NCBI RefSeq assembly: GCF_001428545.1
Contig: NZ_LMHZ01000002.1
Coordinates: 1,662 to 65,661 of the forward strand
Source: Noviherbaspirillum sp. Root189
Lineage (GTDB): Bacteria > Pseudomonadota > Gammaproteobacteria > Burkholderiales > Burkholderiaceae_D
Length of the DNA: 64,000 nt
Direction: 5' to 3'
A program made the translations under genes and the position numbers. The notes beneath the pieces were generated by a model, which did no database searches, was not told the origin of the DNA, and saw only the letters and a list, made by a program, of their open reading frames with translations. This document shows, piece after piece, positions 35,605 through 45,747 of this stretch. How positions within the stretch are numbered: the first letter of the stretch is position 1; each line of letters starts with the position of its first letter.

Positions 35605-36528
35605 TCAGGCTGGCATGAGCTTGATCGCACTGCCGTCGTTGCCTCGCACCACGGTCACGGCATCTCCCGGCTGTTCGCCGGTACCGGTGACCTCATACGC
35701 CCAGACCTGAAGGTCGACCAGCCGCGCATTGCCATAGATGGTGGCAAAGGCCGCATCGACTGCATCCATGCCGTGGGCAATCTTGATGCGAGCCGGATGG
35801 GGTTTGTTATGCCGCGGATCGAAGACATGCCATTGCCCGCCGAAATAGACTTCGCAATAGGCATGAAAGTCGACACCGATGTCGGCTTCCGGCACGCCGA
35901 AATAGGGCATGTGTCCAGCCACATAGCGTGCCGGCATGTCGAGCGCGCGGCACAAGGCAATCATGACATGCGCGAAGTCGCGACACACACCGTAGCGGCG
36001 TCCGATCACATCGCACGCGGAAAGGAGCGCGCTTCCCGATCCATACCGGTATTCGATGTTCCGGTAAGTCCATTCGCAAATCGCCTGCGCCAGTTCGGCG
36101 CCATCGGTAATGTGGCCGAATTCGGATGCGGCAAAACCGGCGAGCCTGTCTGATTCGCAATAGCGGCTGGCAAAGGTATACCGCAGTGCGTCAGCCGGGA
36201 GTTGCGCGACCGGTGTGCGTGAAGTCGCTGCAGGCTTGCCGCCATGGGGCTGCGACGAGACCAGGAAGAGTGCATCGTGCCGGAAACGGGTGGTTCCCGG
36301 CAGCAGTGTGGTCCGGACAACGGCATTGCCATGGCTGTCGCCGAGCTCCTCCAGTGGCAACACCGAAGAGGTGTCCATCAATTCCTGCAGCACCGTCTGC
36401 TCCGGACCGCGTCGCGGCCGGATAAGCAACAACAGGCTGATTGCTTCGCTTGCCTCATACGTCAGCACGCAACCGGTCCTCACCAGCATCATGCCGGGCG
36501 GTGGGCTTGGAAGATCGGATACGTGCAT
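35605..36528 (-). CDS. Transglutaminase-like cysteine peptidase
   Basis: A 307-residue protein from the ATG at 36528. The N-terminal beta-rich part (YEASEAISLLLLIRP) is the bacterial transglutaminase N-domain; the catalytic triad is Cys182 (RYGVCRDFAHVMIALCRALDMPARYV), His222 (DFHAYCEVYF) and Asp237 (WHVFDPRH). Relatives are often encoded near ATP-grasp or circularly permuted peptide ligases (alpha-E proteins); here the neighbours are the NAGGN cluster and a zinc peptidase. It probably cleaves amide bonds; the substrate is not known. Confidence 0.88.
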   Translation of the reverse strand: MHVSDLPSPPPGMMLVRTGCVLTYEASEAISLLLLIRPRRGPEQTVLQELMDTSSVLPLEELGDSHGNAVVRTTLLPGTTRFRHDALFLVSSQPHGGKPAATSRTPVAQLPADALRYTFASRYCESDRLAGFAASEFGHITDGAELAQAICEWTYRNIEYRYGSGSALLSACDVIGRRYGVCRDFAHVMIALCRALDMPARYVAGHMPYFGVPEADIGVDFHAYCEVYFGGQWHVFDPRHNKPHPARIKIAHGMDAVDAAFATIYGNARLVDLQVWAYEVTGTGEQPGDAVTVVRGNDGSAIKLMPA

Positions 36529-37046
36529 GTTGTGTTTAATCTGGAAAGTAGAGTGTGATGGAGCCAAGCCCGCAGGTGGTGCGATAACACTGATGCGTTT
36601 TCAACGCACAAGCCATCATATGACCTGAAGATTCCCGTTTTGTTTAAGTTGCTCACCTTGAGCACATAGAAGTGCATCAAGGAGCGTTCGTATTGCATAC
36701 ACTTTCCTTAGTTCGTCGTAGCCGGTGACCGAATCCAATCGGGCGCCGCACCATACCGTTGCGTTTGGCGCGGGGCTGGTGCACTTGCCACAAACTTGCC
36801 ACAATACGGTGCAGGCGTGCACTGAAAGGGGAATTTATGCTCGCGCACATGGTCATTATCTGTAGTGCATCCACGATTGCCCCCCCTTGCTCGCATTCCT
36901 TACCAAGCCGGTTGACCATGAAGATGACCGAACGCCCGTCCACGCGGACCCAGCAAGCAACGGGGTTCGCCGCAGATATTTTGTCGCGTCCGATGATCCA
37001 GGTTTGCCTAATTACGTGCAGTGGACTTGATCCCAGCCACGGTAAC
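36529..37046. other. Intergenic with an untitled minus-strand frame
   Basis: About 520 bp. The minus strand has a frame (36677-37126) that contains VACWVRVDGRSVIFMVNRLGKECEQGGAIVDALQIM and looks partly protein-like, but it has no clear start or family and overlaps the helicase gene end. I did not annotate it as a gene. Confidence 0.3.
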
Positions 37047-39077
37047 TCAGGCAACGCGCTTGCCTGAGCGCCGACGCAGCGCGGCATTCTGCGATTGCAA
37101 CATCTTGTCGATTGTCTCCGATGCATCGCGTGCCCGCTCCTGCGCCTCCTCTCCTTGCGGGAAGAATTCCGGGCAGCGATAGCTCAGCCATGCGTAGGCG
37201 GAATATAGCTTGCAGTCGTCTTCGACTTCCTGCAGGTTGCGCCGGCTCTCCATTCTTTCCAGTGCCTGCAGCTTGCTTTCCTGCCGGCGTGCCAGCGCCC
37301 TCGCCCAGCGCTGCCATGCTTCGTGCAGGATGGGGATGCGAGAGGAAATGGGGACTAGCGAAAGCGTGAATTTGTCTTCGAGCGACAGCGGCAAGGTATC
37401 CAGCCACAGCGCCCGTTCAGACTGGTCTTCGGTGATACGCGGTGTGAAAAAGCCATCCGGCACATCAATGTTGTGCGCAAAGCGCCGCAGCAATTTGGAC
37501 AGTGACTGTTCTCCCGTTACCGAGGCAATCCGGTTCAGGTGTTCGAGCGTGGGTGCGACGGAAAATCCCAATGGCGGTACCGGCGGCACTTTTTCCTGCA
37601 GCAGCGAACGGATGACGTAATGCGTCTGTTCGTCATAGCCGGCAACGAAACCTTCTTCATGCACGCCGAAGCGTCCGGCCCGCCCGGCAATCTGCTTGAC
37701 CAGCGCAGCGCTGAGTTCTTCTTCCTCGATACCGTTGTATTTGATGGCGGTCGTCATCACCACACGCTCGATCGGAAGGTTCAACCCCATCGCGATTGCA
37801 TCGGTGGCGACCACGATGTCAGCCGATCCATCGCGGAAGCGGGCCGCCTGCGCGCGCCGGACTTCGGGAGAGAGATTGCCATAGACCGTCGATACCGATA
37901 AGCCGATCTCGGTGATCAGGTCGCGCCACATCAGCACATCTCTGCGCGAGAAGGCGATGACCGCATCGCCCTTGCGCAGGTTTCGCAGCTTGCGAACGGC
38001 GGTGGCTTCCATGGTGAGCGGCGCCTTGCGCTTGAGCAGGCGTATCTCCAGTGGACAATCAAGCCGCTGAGCCAGGGCTTCGATCGCGCGCCGCGCTTCC
38101 GGCGCACCGACCAGGTAGACGGTTGTCGCCGGCGCGCCGCAGACGGCGGCGGTCCAGGCGGCGCCACGATCCCGATCGGCCAGCATCTGGATTTCATCGA
38201 TCACCGCCACATCGACACGGGTGTTGGTGTCCAGCATTTCAACCGTGCTCGAAGTATGGGTGGCGCCCTCGACGAGACGACGCTCTTCGCCGGTGACGAG
38301 ATTGACTTTCAGCGGTTCACCATCGCGTTCGGCGGCTGCGAGTCGCTCGTAGTTTTCCAGCGCGAGCAAGCGTAGCGGCGCCAGATACACGCCGGTCTTC
38401 GCGCGTGCCAATGCCTCCATCGCTTCATGGGTCTTGCCGGAATTGGTCGGCCCCAGCACGGCGATGATACGCCGCGGCAGGCGCCGCGCAAGCTCAAAGG
38501 ATTCCGGATATTCCGCGAGGTTGATGCTCTCCCGCGTGCGGGCCGCATGGCGCTCTTCCTGCTGCCGCTCAATCGCGTGTTCCAGCCTTTGCCCTATCCG
38601 GTCGAACACGTGGTCGAACGGCACGGCGCTTTCCTTGGTTTCGAGAACATGCAGGAACGGCATCGGATCAAGACCATAATCGCGCGCTTCACTGCCCAGG
38701 CGTGCGACGAAGCGACATACTTCCTGATGCAGTTTTTCCCGTGCCTGCGTATGCACGCGTTCCCGGACCAGTTGCAATTGCTTGTCCGGCCCCATGTTGC
38801 GCCACTTGCTGGTCTTTGCCAGCACACCATCACCGGGCACGAGATCATAGGGCACGTTTAGACCATCAGCTTCGGCGACACCTGTGTATCGCACCATGAC
38901 CCGCCCTTCCAGCTTGACCAGTTCCGCGCCGACCGATTGCACATGCCGCTCCGCCGCCAGGGGATGCGCTGGCTGGTCTGTCGGCGTTGCCTCCTGTGAC
39001 TCTTGTGGCTGTTGTGGCTCTTGTTCCTCTTGTTCCTCTTGTGAATGGTGCAGTTGAGGGTTATCGGTTTCGGTCAT
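37047..39077 (-). CDS. Suv3-type superfamily 2 RNA helicase
   Basis: A 676-residue protein from the ATG at 39077; the frame begins at 39113 and neither start has a clear ribosome binding site. Residues 1-45 are Gln/Glu-rich and disordered. It matches the Suv3 family of Ski2-like helicases: Walker A GPTNSGKT (209-216), DEIQM (near 286), the FSRRDVLM(W)RDLI and DIVVATDAIAMGLNLP motifs of domain 2, then KQIAGRAGRFG and a C-terminal SUV3-type region. Eukaryotic Suv3 unwinds RNA in mitochondrial degradosomes; bacterial members are sparsely distributed, so this may be a horizontally acquired RNA-decay factor. Confidence 0.88.
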   Translation of the reverse strand: MTETDNPQLHHSQEEQEEQEPQQPQESQEATPTDQPAHPLAAERHVQSVGAELVKLEGRVMVRYTGVAEADGLNVPYDLVPGDGVLAKTSKWRNMGPDKQLQLVRERVHTQAREKLHQEVCRFVARLGSEARDYGLDPMPFLHVLETKESAVPFDHVFDRIGQRLEHAIERQQEERHAARTRESINLAEYPESFELARRLPRRIIAVLGPTNSGKTHEAMEALARAKTGVYLAPLRLLALENYERLAAAERDGEPLKVNLVTGEERRLVEGATHTSSTVEMLDTNTRVDVAVIDEIQMLADRDRGAAWTAAVCGAPATTVYLVGAPEARRAIEALAQRLDCPLEIRLLKRKAPLTMEATAVRKLRNLRKGDAVIAFSRRDVLMWRDLITEIGLSVSTVYGNLSPEVRRAQAARFRDGSADIVVATDAIAMGLNLPIERVVMTTAIKYNGIEEEELSAALVKQIAGRAGRFGVHEEGFVAGYDEQTHYVIRSLLQEKVPPVPPLGFSVAPTLEHLNRIASVTGEQSLSKLLRRFAHNIDVPDGFFTPRITEDQSERALWLDTLPLSLEDKFTLSLVPISSRIPILHEAWQRWARALARRQESKLQALERMESRRNLQEVEDDCKLYSAYAWLSYRCPEFFPQGEEAQERARDASETIDKMLQSQNAALRRRSGKRVA

Positions 39078-39347
39078 GGAGATGATGGGGTCTGGATCGC
39101 GCTGGATTGGCATGGCAAAAGGGCTTGGTTTTTATAGGATACGGCGATCGGCAACGGGTTCCGTGCGAGGCACCGTCATGCTGTTTTGTGAGGCGCGAGA
39201 GCGGCAAACATGCGCAAGCATACCCTGTTGCAAACCCAAGGCGCGCAACATTGCACCGGCGCGCCCGTTGCGTGCCGTTTCGGCACATCGGCACCACCTG
39301 CCCCTCCGGTGCCAGGCCGTTGATTGAGGTCAGTCTCAGTTCATCTC

Positions 39348-39473
39348 ATACCAATCCCAACCTGTAACGTAACGAATGAGATCGATGGATTTTTTTGACT
39401 GGCAAGGCGCAGGAGGAGTCAATAGCGGGCTATTGACGACGAGTGATGGTGCGTTATGGGTTGGGATTGGTAT
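39348..39473. repeat. MITE-like repeat, copy A (126 bp)
   Basis: Perfect terminal inverted repeats ATACCAATCCCAACC / GGTTGGGATTGGTAT at the two ends. The inside matches copy B at 43178 over 98 bases with one difference, then lacks 32 bases present there. No transposase frame. The stop codon of the minus-strand gene at 39473 overlaps its right edge. Confidence 0.9.
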
Positions 39474-39889
39474 CAGGTCGATAGCGGCCGCTTCGACGCC
39501 GGATAGCGGATGTTGACCCAGTTGACCTTTTCGCCGGAATCGAGAAGAACCGTTCCGAACGGTTCAGAATGCGGGAATTCGTTTCTCACGCGTTCGTAAG
39601 CTTCGCGTGCCGCATACGGGTTTTGCGCATACATTGCAAACGATCCGAAGACCCAAGACTGATACATTCCTCGCGGTAAGGGGCGCATGGCTGCTGATGA
39701 AAGGAGACTGATTGAATCTCGTATTCTGCGCTTTACAAGGACGTGGTTCGGTATGGTGGCGAACACAACAGGGATAAATTTTGGCCTTTCCTTGCGATAT
39801 ATCCGGAGGCCACGGATGTTTCCTGCCGATGAAACGGTGCGCTGGTAATCGTATCCAGGAATACCTCGTCGGCGAGATTGCCGGCGCAT
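39473..39889 (-). CDS. Hypothetical protein (possible remnant)
   Basis: The minus-strand frame of 138 codons ends at a TGA that shares bases with the repeat edge. The C-terminal half (MYQSWVFGSFAMYAQNPYAAREAYERVRNEFPHSEPFGTVLLDSGEKVNWVNIRYP) reads like a real protein, while the Arg-rich first half does not. The original gene may have been longer and truncated by the repeat, or the frame may be short from the ATG near 39684. No family recognised. Confidence 0.35.
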   Translation of the reverse strand: MRRQSRRRGIPGYDYQRTVSSAGNIRGLRIYRKERPKFIPVVFATIPNHVLVKRRIRDSISLLSSAAMRPLPRGMYQSWVFGSFAMYAQNPYAAREAYERVRNEFPHSEPFGTVLLDSGEKVNWVNIRYPASKRPLST

Positions 39890-39922
39890 AAAAAAACCCG
39901 CGAACCTTGCAGTACGCGGGTT
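39889..39922 (-). terminator. Rho-independent terminator of the M16C peptidase gene
   Basis: On the minus strand the stem AACCCGCG / CGCGGGTT (12-base loop) is followed by a run of seven T. It lies 128 bp downstream of the peptidase gene end at 40050, on the same strand. Confidence 0.75.
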
Positions 39923-40049
39923 AAATCCAATTCAAGAAGAGTTGGAGGAGACAAGGCAAGATTAATGCATCGCATCAAGTATGTCTGCTTTCCATTAGTG
40001 ATAGCCGACATTCATGGCACGGATATGTGCGGTTTGCCTGCTAGTTGCT

Positions 40050-42908
40050 TCAACCTGCCAGCGCTGCCAGCTCGATGACTTCCAGTCCGGCCAGCGGCTG
40101 CGTCGGGTTGCCGACAAAAGCGGCACGGCTATATGGCTTGTCTTGCAGCCACGTTGCCGCAACCTGCTTCAGGCGATCGGCCGTGCAGCGCAGAACACCT
40201 TCCCGATATTGTTGGCGCATCTGTTCAGAAATCCCTTGCTGTTGTTGCTCCCAGGTCCACATGACGTTCCCGTAGGGTGAGCGCGGCCGGTCGAGATGCT
40301 GGATGACGCAGATAATCGCTTCTTCGATGTTTTCCTGCTTCAGTTCCGCGCTCGACACCCAGGCGATCGCACGCTCAAAGTCCTGGTAGGTGGCGGCCAG
40401 GCGCGGGTCGCGATACGAAGTCATGGAGAACGTGCCGGTGGCTGGCGAGTAAAAAGCATTGCCACCGTACGCGCCGCCTTCTTCGCGTAGTGCCTGATGC
40501 AGAACGATATTCGTTAGCAGTTCACCAAGCACGGATAAGGCGGCCGCGTCGGGGTGGTCCAGTGTCGGTCCCGGCCAGACTGCGAAACAGTGATTCACCT
40601 GGGCATCTGCGTGAACGGCGGCGTTTGCGACGGAAACAGGCACTGCCGGGGCTTCATCGCCCGCCGTGCGGGTAAGCCTCTCCTCACCCTGCGGTACGTG
40701 CAGCAGTTGTGCCAGCGCATGGGCATCGGCTTCATCGCCGGCAACGAATTGCATCGATGGCGAGGCAATGATGCTGGCATGCACGTCGGCAAGCCGTGAC
40801 GCAATCTCTTTCAGACCTTGTTCGGACTCTAGCTTCTCATGCAGCATGCGGAAGAAGGCGAGTGACGAGACGCCTTTCACCTGATCTTCGAAACGGCGCA
40901 GCGGCGACAAGGCCGCGGCCGCGGTATAGCGGGCGTAATCGTCGCCTTCATCGGCAAGGCCGTCGCGAATATCTTGTACCTTGCTGTCGATCAGGAAGGC
41001 AAGACGGTCCAGTTCGTCAAAGCGTGGCGACCTGATCGATTCGGACAGTACTTCGGCAATCGCGCGCTGCTCTTCGCGCAAACCTTTCGCATAATAATCG
41101 GCATGGATGCGCAGCGTCCTGTCATCCTGGGCTTGCGACACCTGAAGATTGATGTCGAAGAATGGCACCTTCTTATGCCGCCAGGCATCGGTTTCCTCAT
41201 AAGTGCGCCCTGCTACGCCGAGTTCCGGCACCACTTCGACGTAAAGCTGCAACCAGGGCCATGCCTCTTCAGGCAGATGCGTAATGTTGTACAACACACG
41301 TGCGTACGTAATGCCGTTCGAAGCAATCGGCGTGATGACCGTTCCAGTGTGGTTTGCGGGAAGCGGATAGGCAGCTGGCGACGTCGCGCTGACATCGCTG
41401 GGATGGATGCGCGGAAGCAAGTCGTTATTGACCGGCTGCCGTTGACGTTCGAGCAGGGCAACGGATTCCGCACGGATGCGCTCCTTTTCGCTTTCCGGCA
41501 AGGTTGCCTGCAGCGTGGCGAGACGTTCTTCTTCGATTTGCTTGCGCTTCTGGAAGTAGTCCGGATCGGGCAGGACGCTGGAATCGAGGCGTGTCGTATT
41601 GGCGAGCAGTTCCTTCACCAAGCCCTTGAAGAATGCCGGGTCGGCGATGTCTTCCTGCATCTGCTGCAGAACGTCTTCACTGTCGAACGCATTCATGATG
41701 TCGCCGCCATACATTTCGTGTGGCATGGCGCGTAGCAAGCACTTGAGCAGGTGCGGTGTCGAGCCACCGCTGATTTCACGCTGATGAAAACGGATATCGC
41801 GCAGCGTGGCCTGCAATACATCCGGCGAAACGCCTTCCTTCGCAGTTTGTTCCAATGCCTGCCAGATACGGTCTCGTGCCTTGCCAACCTGTGCCTTGGT
41901 CAATCCTTCCATGCCGAGGTGGAACACCATCTGGCGTCCGCCGGCGTCGGTACCGTTCAAGGCTGACGGGCGGCCAAAGCCTGCCGACTCCATGGCGCGC
42001 ATCAGCGGCGCCGCCGAGTTACCGAGCAGACCACCCTCCAGCAGTTCCGCTCGGTAATAGGCAACGGGATCCACCGACTCGCCCATCAGCCAGGCAATCT
42101 GTACGCCATGGTCACGGCTGGGAATCTGCAGTTCCGCGGTTTCCGGCGCGGTCCAGGTGCCAGCCAACTCAGGCAGCAATCGCGGGCTGCGTCCGGACAG
42201 ACGTGACAGCACACGCTCTTCAATAAGCGCCTGCACTTCGCGTGGATCGACGCCACCCGCGGTCATGAAAACCGCCTGCGAAGGATGGTAATGCGATGCG
42301 TGAAACTCTTTGAGTGCCGTGTGCGTGAGCGAAGGAATATCAAGCGGGTCGCCGCCGGATTCGACCGCGTAGGTGGTACCTCGCATAAGGCGGGCGGCGA
42401 TTCCACTATCCAGCGCGCGTACCGGATCAGCGAATGCGCCTTTCATTTCGTTAAATACAATGCCTTGGTAGGCGAGCTTGCCGTCTTCCAGCGCGAGGCG
42501 CCAGCCTTCCTGCAGAAAATCGAGATAATCGAGCCGTGGGAAAAACGCGGCGTCGAGATACACGTCAAGCAAGTTGAAAAAATCTGTCTTGTCGGTACTT
42601 GCGAAGGGATACACGGTTTTATCCGCATACGTCATCGCGTTCATGAAATGCGCGATGGAGCGCCGCGACATGGCGAAAAACGGATCCCGAACCGGGTATC
42701 GGTCACTGCCGCAGAGCGCAAGATGCTCCAGAATGTGAGCGCGGCCGTCGCTGACATCGGGTACGGTAGGAAAACCGACCAGGAAAACCATCTCTGCGTC
42801 GTTGGTGGCAAGGTGAATATGCCGGGCGCCCGTCGCGCTGTCCTCGTACTCCTGTACTTCGGCCTGCATGGCGGGAATGTGTCTGCTGCGCAGCGTTTCA
42901 AATGTCAT
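40050..42908 (-). CDS. M16C metallopeptidase (PreP/falcilysin-like)
   Basis: A 952-residue two-lobed inverzincin. The inverted zinc motif is HILEH (His58, Glu61, His62), followed by the third ligand region (GIVFNEMKGAF, near 150). Length and the FPTVPDVSDGRAHILEHLALCGSDRYPVRDPFF opening fit the M16C group, which includes the presequence protease PreP and degrades unstructured peptides. It is probably cytoplasmic, as no signal peptide is seen. It has its own terminator at 39889 and no operon partner. Confidence 0.9.
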   Translation of the reverse strand: MTFETLRSRHIPAMQAEVQEYEDSATGARHIHLATNDAEMVFLVGFPTVPDVSDGRAHILEHLALCGSDRYPVRDPFFAMSRRSIAHFMNAMTYADKTVYPFASTDKTDFFNLLDVYLDAAFFPRLDYLDFLQEGWRLALEDGKLAYQGIVFNEMKGAFADPVRALDSGIAARLMRGTTYAVESGGDPLDIPSLTHTALKEFHASHYHPSQAVFMTAGGVDPREVQALIEERVLSRLSGRSPRLLPELAGTWTAPETAELQIPSRDHGVQIAWLMGESVDPVAYYRAELLEGGLLGNSAAPLMRAMESAGFGRPSALNGTDAGGRQMVFHLGMEGLTKAQVGKARDRIWQALEQTAKEGVSPDVLQATLRDIRFHQREISGGSTPHLLKCLLRAMPHEMYGGDIMNAFDSEDVLQQMQEDIADPAFFKGLVKELLANTTRLDSSVLPDPDYFQKRKQIEEERLATLQATLPESEKERIRAESVALLERQRQPVNNDLLPRIHPSDVSATSPAAYPLPANHTGTVITPIASNGITYARVLYNITHLPEEAWPWLQLYVEVVPELGVAGRTYEETDAWRHKKVPFFDINLQVSQAQDDRTLRIHADYYAKGLREEQRAIAEVLSESIRSPRFDELDRLAFLIDSKVQDIRDGLADEGDDYARYTAAAALSPLRRFEDQVKGVSSLAFFRMLHEKLESEQGLKEIASRLADVHASIIASPSMQFVAGDEADAHALAQLLHVPQGEERLTRTAGDEAPAVPVSVANAAVHADAQVNHCFAVWPGPTLDHPDAAALSVLGELLTNIVLHQALREEGGAYGGNAFYSPATGTFSMTSYRDPRLAATYQDFERAIAWVSSAELKQENIEEAIICVIQHLDRPRSPYGNVMWTWEQQQQGISEQMRQQYREGVLRCTADRLKQVAATWLQDKPYSRAAFVGNPTQPLAGLEVIELAALAG

Positions 42909-43177
42909 GATGAAAGCGGGTTACTAGCATGGGGATATTAGGCACATGCTATCGATGAAAGTGACAGCATATAGCTACGGGGAATGAAGCACATCTCTAG
43001 GTTGCGCTTATTTGAACAAATTCAAGCCAACTACGACTTTGCTGGCATTAAACGCCTGAGCATGGCAGCGCTATGGAAGTCGAGCCACGTTCCGAACTAA
43101 CCGCCATTTTATCGTGTTCCGACTTGTCAGGAATTGCGGCAGACATTCGCTTCTCGTCTGGAGATGCTGGCCGACTG

Positions 43178-43335
43178 ATACCAATCCCAACCTGTAACGT
43201 AACGAATGAGATTGATGGATTTTTTTGACTGGCAAGGCGCAGGAGGAGTCAATAGCGGGCTATTGACGACGAGTGCAACGCCGGCAGGCGAAAAAAGACG
43301 CGATCTCATGGTGCGTTATGGGTTGGGATTGGTAT
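43178..43335. repeat. MITE-like repeat, copy B (158 bp)
   Basis: Same terminal inverted repeats as copy A (ATACCAATCCCAACC at the left, GGTTGGGATTGGTAT at the right). It carries an extra 32-bp segment (CAACGCCGGCAGGCGAAAAA at its start). It lies 23 bp from the stop of the broken integrase gene. Confidence 0.92.
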
Positions 43336-43358
43336 GACATGTCGCCAGACTACGGTGA

Positions 43359-45362
43359 TCAGGGCTCAAGGCGCCGGTCGGCCTCAGCATATCGTAGCCA
43401 GTCCGTACTTGCCGCCGCCAATTTTTTGGCCGATGCACTGTCGTCGATAACATCGGCACAATCCGCGAAAAAGGCCTTGAGCTGATCGTATAAGGTACCG
43501 GGTGCAATACCCTCTTTGGGATCAACAGTTTTTCGGTAAGGCGCGGACCAAGGAGCCTGTTTGCCAATATCGACGGCCTTCCCAAGCAGATGTGCACCCC
43601 TGTTATCAGGATGCAGCGGATCGGCATGCAAGCCGCGCGACTGAAGGTAAGCTTTCAGCAGGTCGATCAGGCTATTGTCAAGCGCGAGATATTTGATTCG
43701 CTGCTTAGGACCGCCTCGCACCTTTACACGCCATGTTACTGGTGCGTCCTTTCCCTGCTCTGATTCTGTAATGCATTGCAGGTCGTCGACGCGCAGGGTT
43801 ACCGCCTCTGAAAGGCGTAGCGACGTCGCTTCAATGAGCCGCAAGCCAAACTGGAGGCGGCGGTTTGCTGATGTGTCGGGCAGTGCGGAAAGCCGGTCGT
43901 GCAGAAATCGCCATTGATCACGACTCAACCGGCGTTGAATCTGTTGCGTTCGCGCTTCGCTGGCGGCCGAGGTAAGTCTGGCGCCACTCCAGGGGTTATG
44001 GTGCAAGTAGCCCGTATCGACCAGAAAACTGAACAGGCTTTTCAAAACTGTTGCAGCGTGTCGGCGCGCAGCGGCCGAAAGTGGGCCTTCGAAAGGGCGC
44101 CACAATGGGCTCCATTTTCCGCGGCCTCTTGGGCCACACCATACGTCGGTGGGCTTCGGATCACCTAGAAATTGCAGATAGGCGTCGCAGTCTTCCGCCA
44201 TCATGGAGGACAGGGCCATTTTCCTCTGAACGACAGCCCATAAAAGCAGGCGTTCGGCTTCCTTCAAGTAAGCCCGCTGGGTATGCGTGAGCGGCACGCT
44301 CTTGCCGTTCGACGTATCTGCAGCGTCTGCATGGTGAATCTCGGCAGCCCTGCCCTGGTGCTCCGCTTGCCTTGCAGCGCCTCCTTTTGCACCTATCCAA
44401 GCGTGTACCGCAGCGAGATCATGGTCCGCGGTAATCCTGCACTCTGCTTGCGGCAAGCGATTGTGGCCGTTTCGTCCGTCCAATGCAGCCGGGATGATCA
44501 ATTTTTCCAAAGGAACGATTGCGGTGGTCGGTGCGACAATCCCGGCCAGCTCCGTCGGCTGAAGTGCGTTGCGGCGTTTCAGAACATGCTCACCAATGGA
44601 CAATCCGAGTGTGGCTTCATGCGCGCGCAACCATGAAACGATACGTTCAGCCTTGCCTTGGCCGATCGCGCGAACCGACGCTGCCCAGCGATAGCCAATG
44701 CCATTCATTCTGTCGGCCAGCTGTCGTAAAGTGTCAATGCCGGATTTTTCAAGATGCGCCGCGAGATCTGGATTCAGCCAGGTTGCAATAGGGTCGTCAG
44801 GCTGAGGTGGTTGCACCGCCAGTTCTTCCAGCCAACGGATAGCGTCGAGTTGACGGACGATCAGCCGCCGGCGTCGCGACTGGTTCGGTTGAACATTACC
44901 GTAGCGACTTTGATAGTGTTCGATCTGTTCCGCCTGTGAAAAATCTTCCAGTCCGTGTTCAGCTGCAAAATCTTCCAGCGATGGAATTTTTACGGCTTTG
45001 TCATCAATGACGTTTGCGTCGATCTGGATCAGCCTGGCGATGCCATGACGTTCGCTACGGCGGGCAGCAGCGGCAAATTCGTCACGGATCCATTGAATGG
45101 TGCGGCGGACGTTACGGATATCGTCATGTTCGCCTTCCATGCGCAGGTAGCGATTCCAGCTATCGCGTGTGTCGAGTCCTTGAACGACTGCCCGCATGAA
45201 CGCGAAATGTCCCATGTGCAGCCGGCGGGCTCCTGGCAGTTGTGCCTGTGCTGCAGGCGAGAGTTTGCGCGGTGGTATGGCGCTGGTTTCGCTGAAGGGA
45301 TCGGGCAGGACAGGAGAGGATGGCATAGAAGCTGGCAATGGATGACTAAGTGCGGGACGCAT
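43359..45362 (-). pseudogene. Tyrosine recombinase lacking its catalytic C-terminus
   Basis: A 667-residue frame, start ATG at 45362. It resembles the large plasmid/chromid-associated phage-integrase proteins with an N-terminal DUF3701-type region (SRYGNVQPNQSRRRRLIVRQLDAIRWLEELA, then a helix-hairpin region), a SAM-like core-binding domain (RAYLKEAERLLLWAVVQRKMALSSM) and the start of the catalytic domain (Arg in EATSLRLSEAVTLRVDDL; KVRGG..K). The end is degenerate: where HxLRHTH is expected it reads TDWLRYAEADRRLEP and stops, so the second His/Arg and the Tyr nucleophile are gone. A MITE-like repeat lies just downstream. Strand exchange activity is not expected. Confidence 0.7.
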
Positions 45363-45496
45363 GACGTCGCGTTATTATCATTGATCGTAAAAAATGTTGC
45401 AAGTAGACAGGTTTGGTAGGCCTCTTCATCGGTTTTCCTTTAGTTTCAACAACTTAACGGCCGATTATTAGGTTTTTGGGAGGTCAGTCCCTAGCC

Positions 45497-45634
45497 CTAT
45501 ACCGTTGCCTTAACTGATGGGGAGCGTTATGAGAGCAAGGCGCAAGAGGAGCCAGTAATCCTGCGATTGACGGGCAACCCAAGGGCAGAGAAAGATGCGA
45601 TGTCATCTTGCGTTATGGATTGGGACTGGTGTAA
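45497..45634. repeat. MITE-like repeat, diverged copy C
   Basis: A degenerate relative of copies A and B: CTATACCGTTGCC at the left edge, GCAAGGCGCAAGAGGAG internally, GATGCGATGTCATCTTGCGTTATGGATTGGG toward the right, matching the same order of segments in copy B. Terminal repeats are eroded. Confidence 0.7.
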
Positions 45635-45747
45635 GGCATCACGTGATAGCAAGTCCGCTCTGTTTTCGGCATTGAAATTTATCTATATCTGCCAATATTC
45701 CTACGTTAGCTGCGACGCCGACCGACAGATGAGCGGCGCGAATCTAT

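Noticed and set aside
36677-37126. Possible minus-strand gene
   Set aside because: Part of the translation looks protein-like, but the start is poor, no family is recognised and it overlaps the helicase 3' end.
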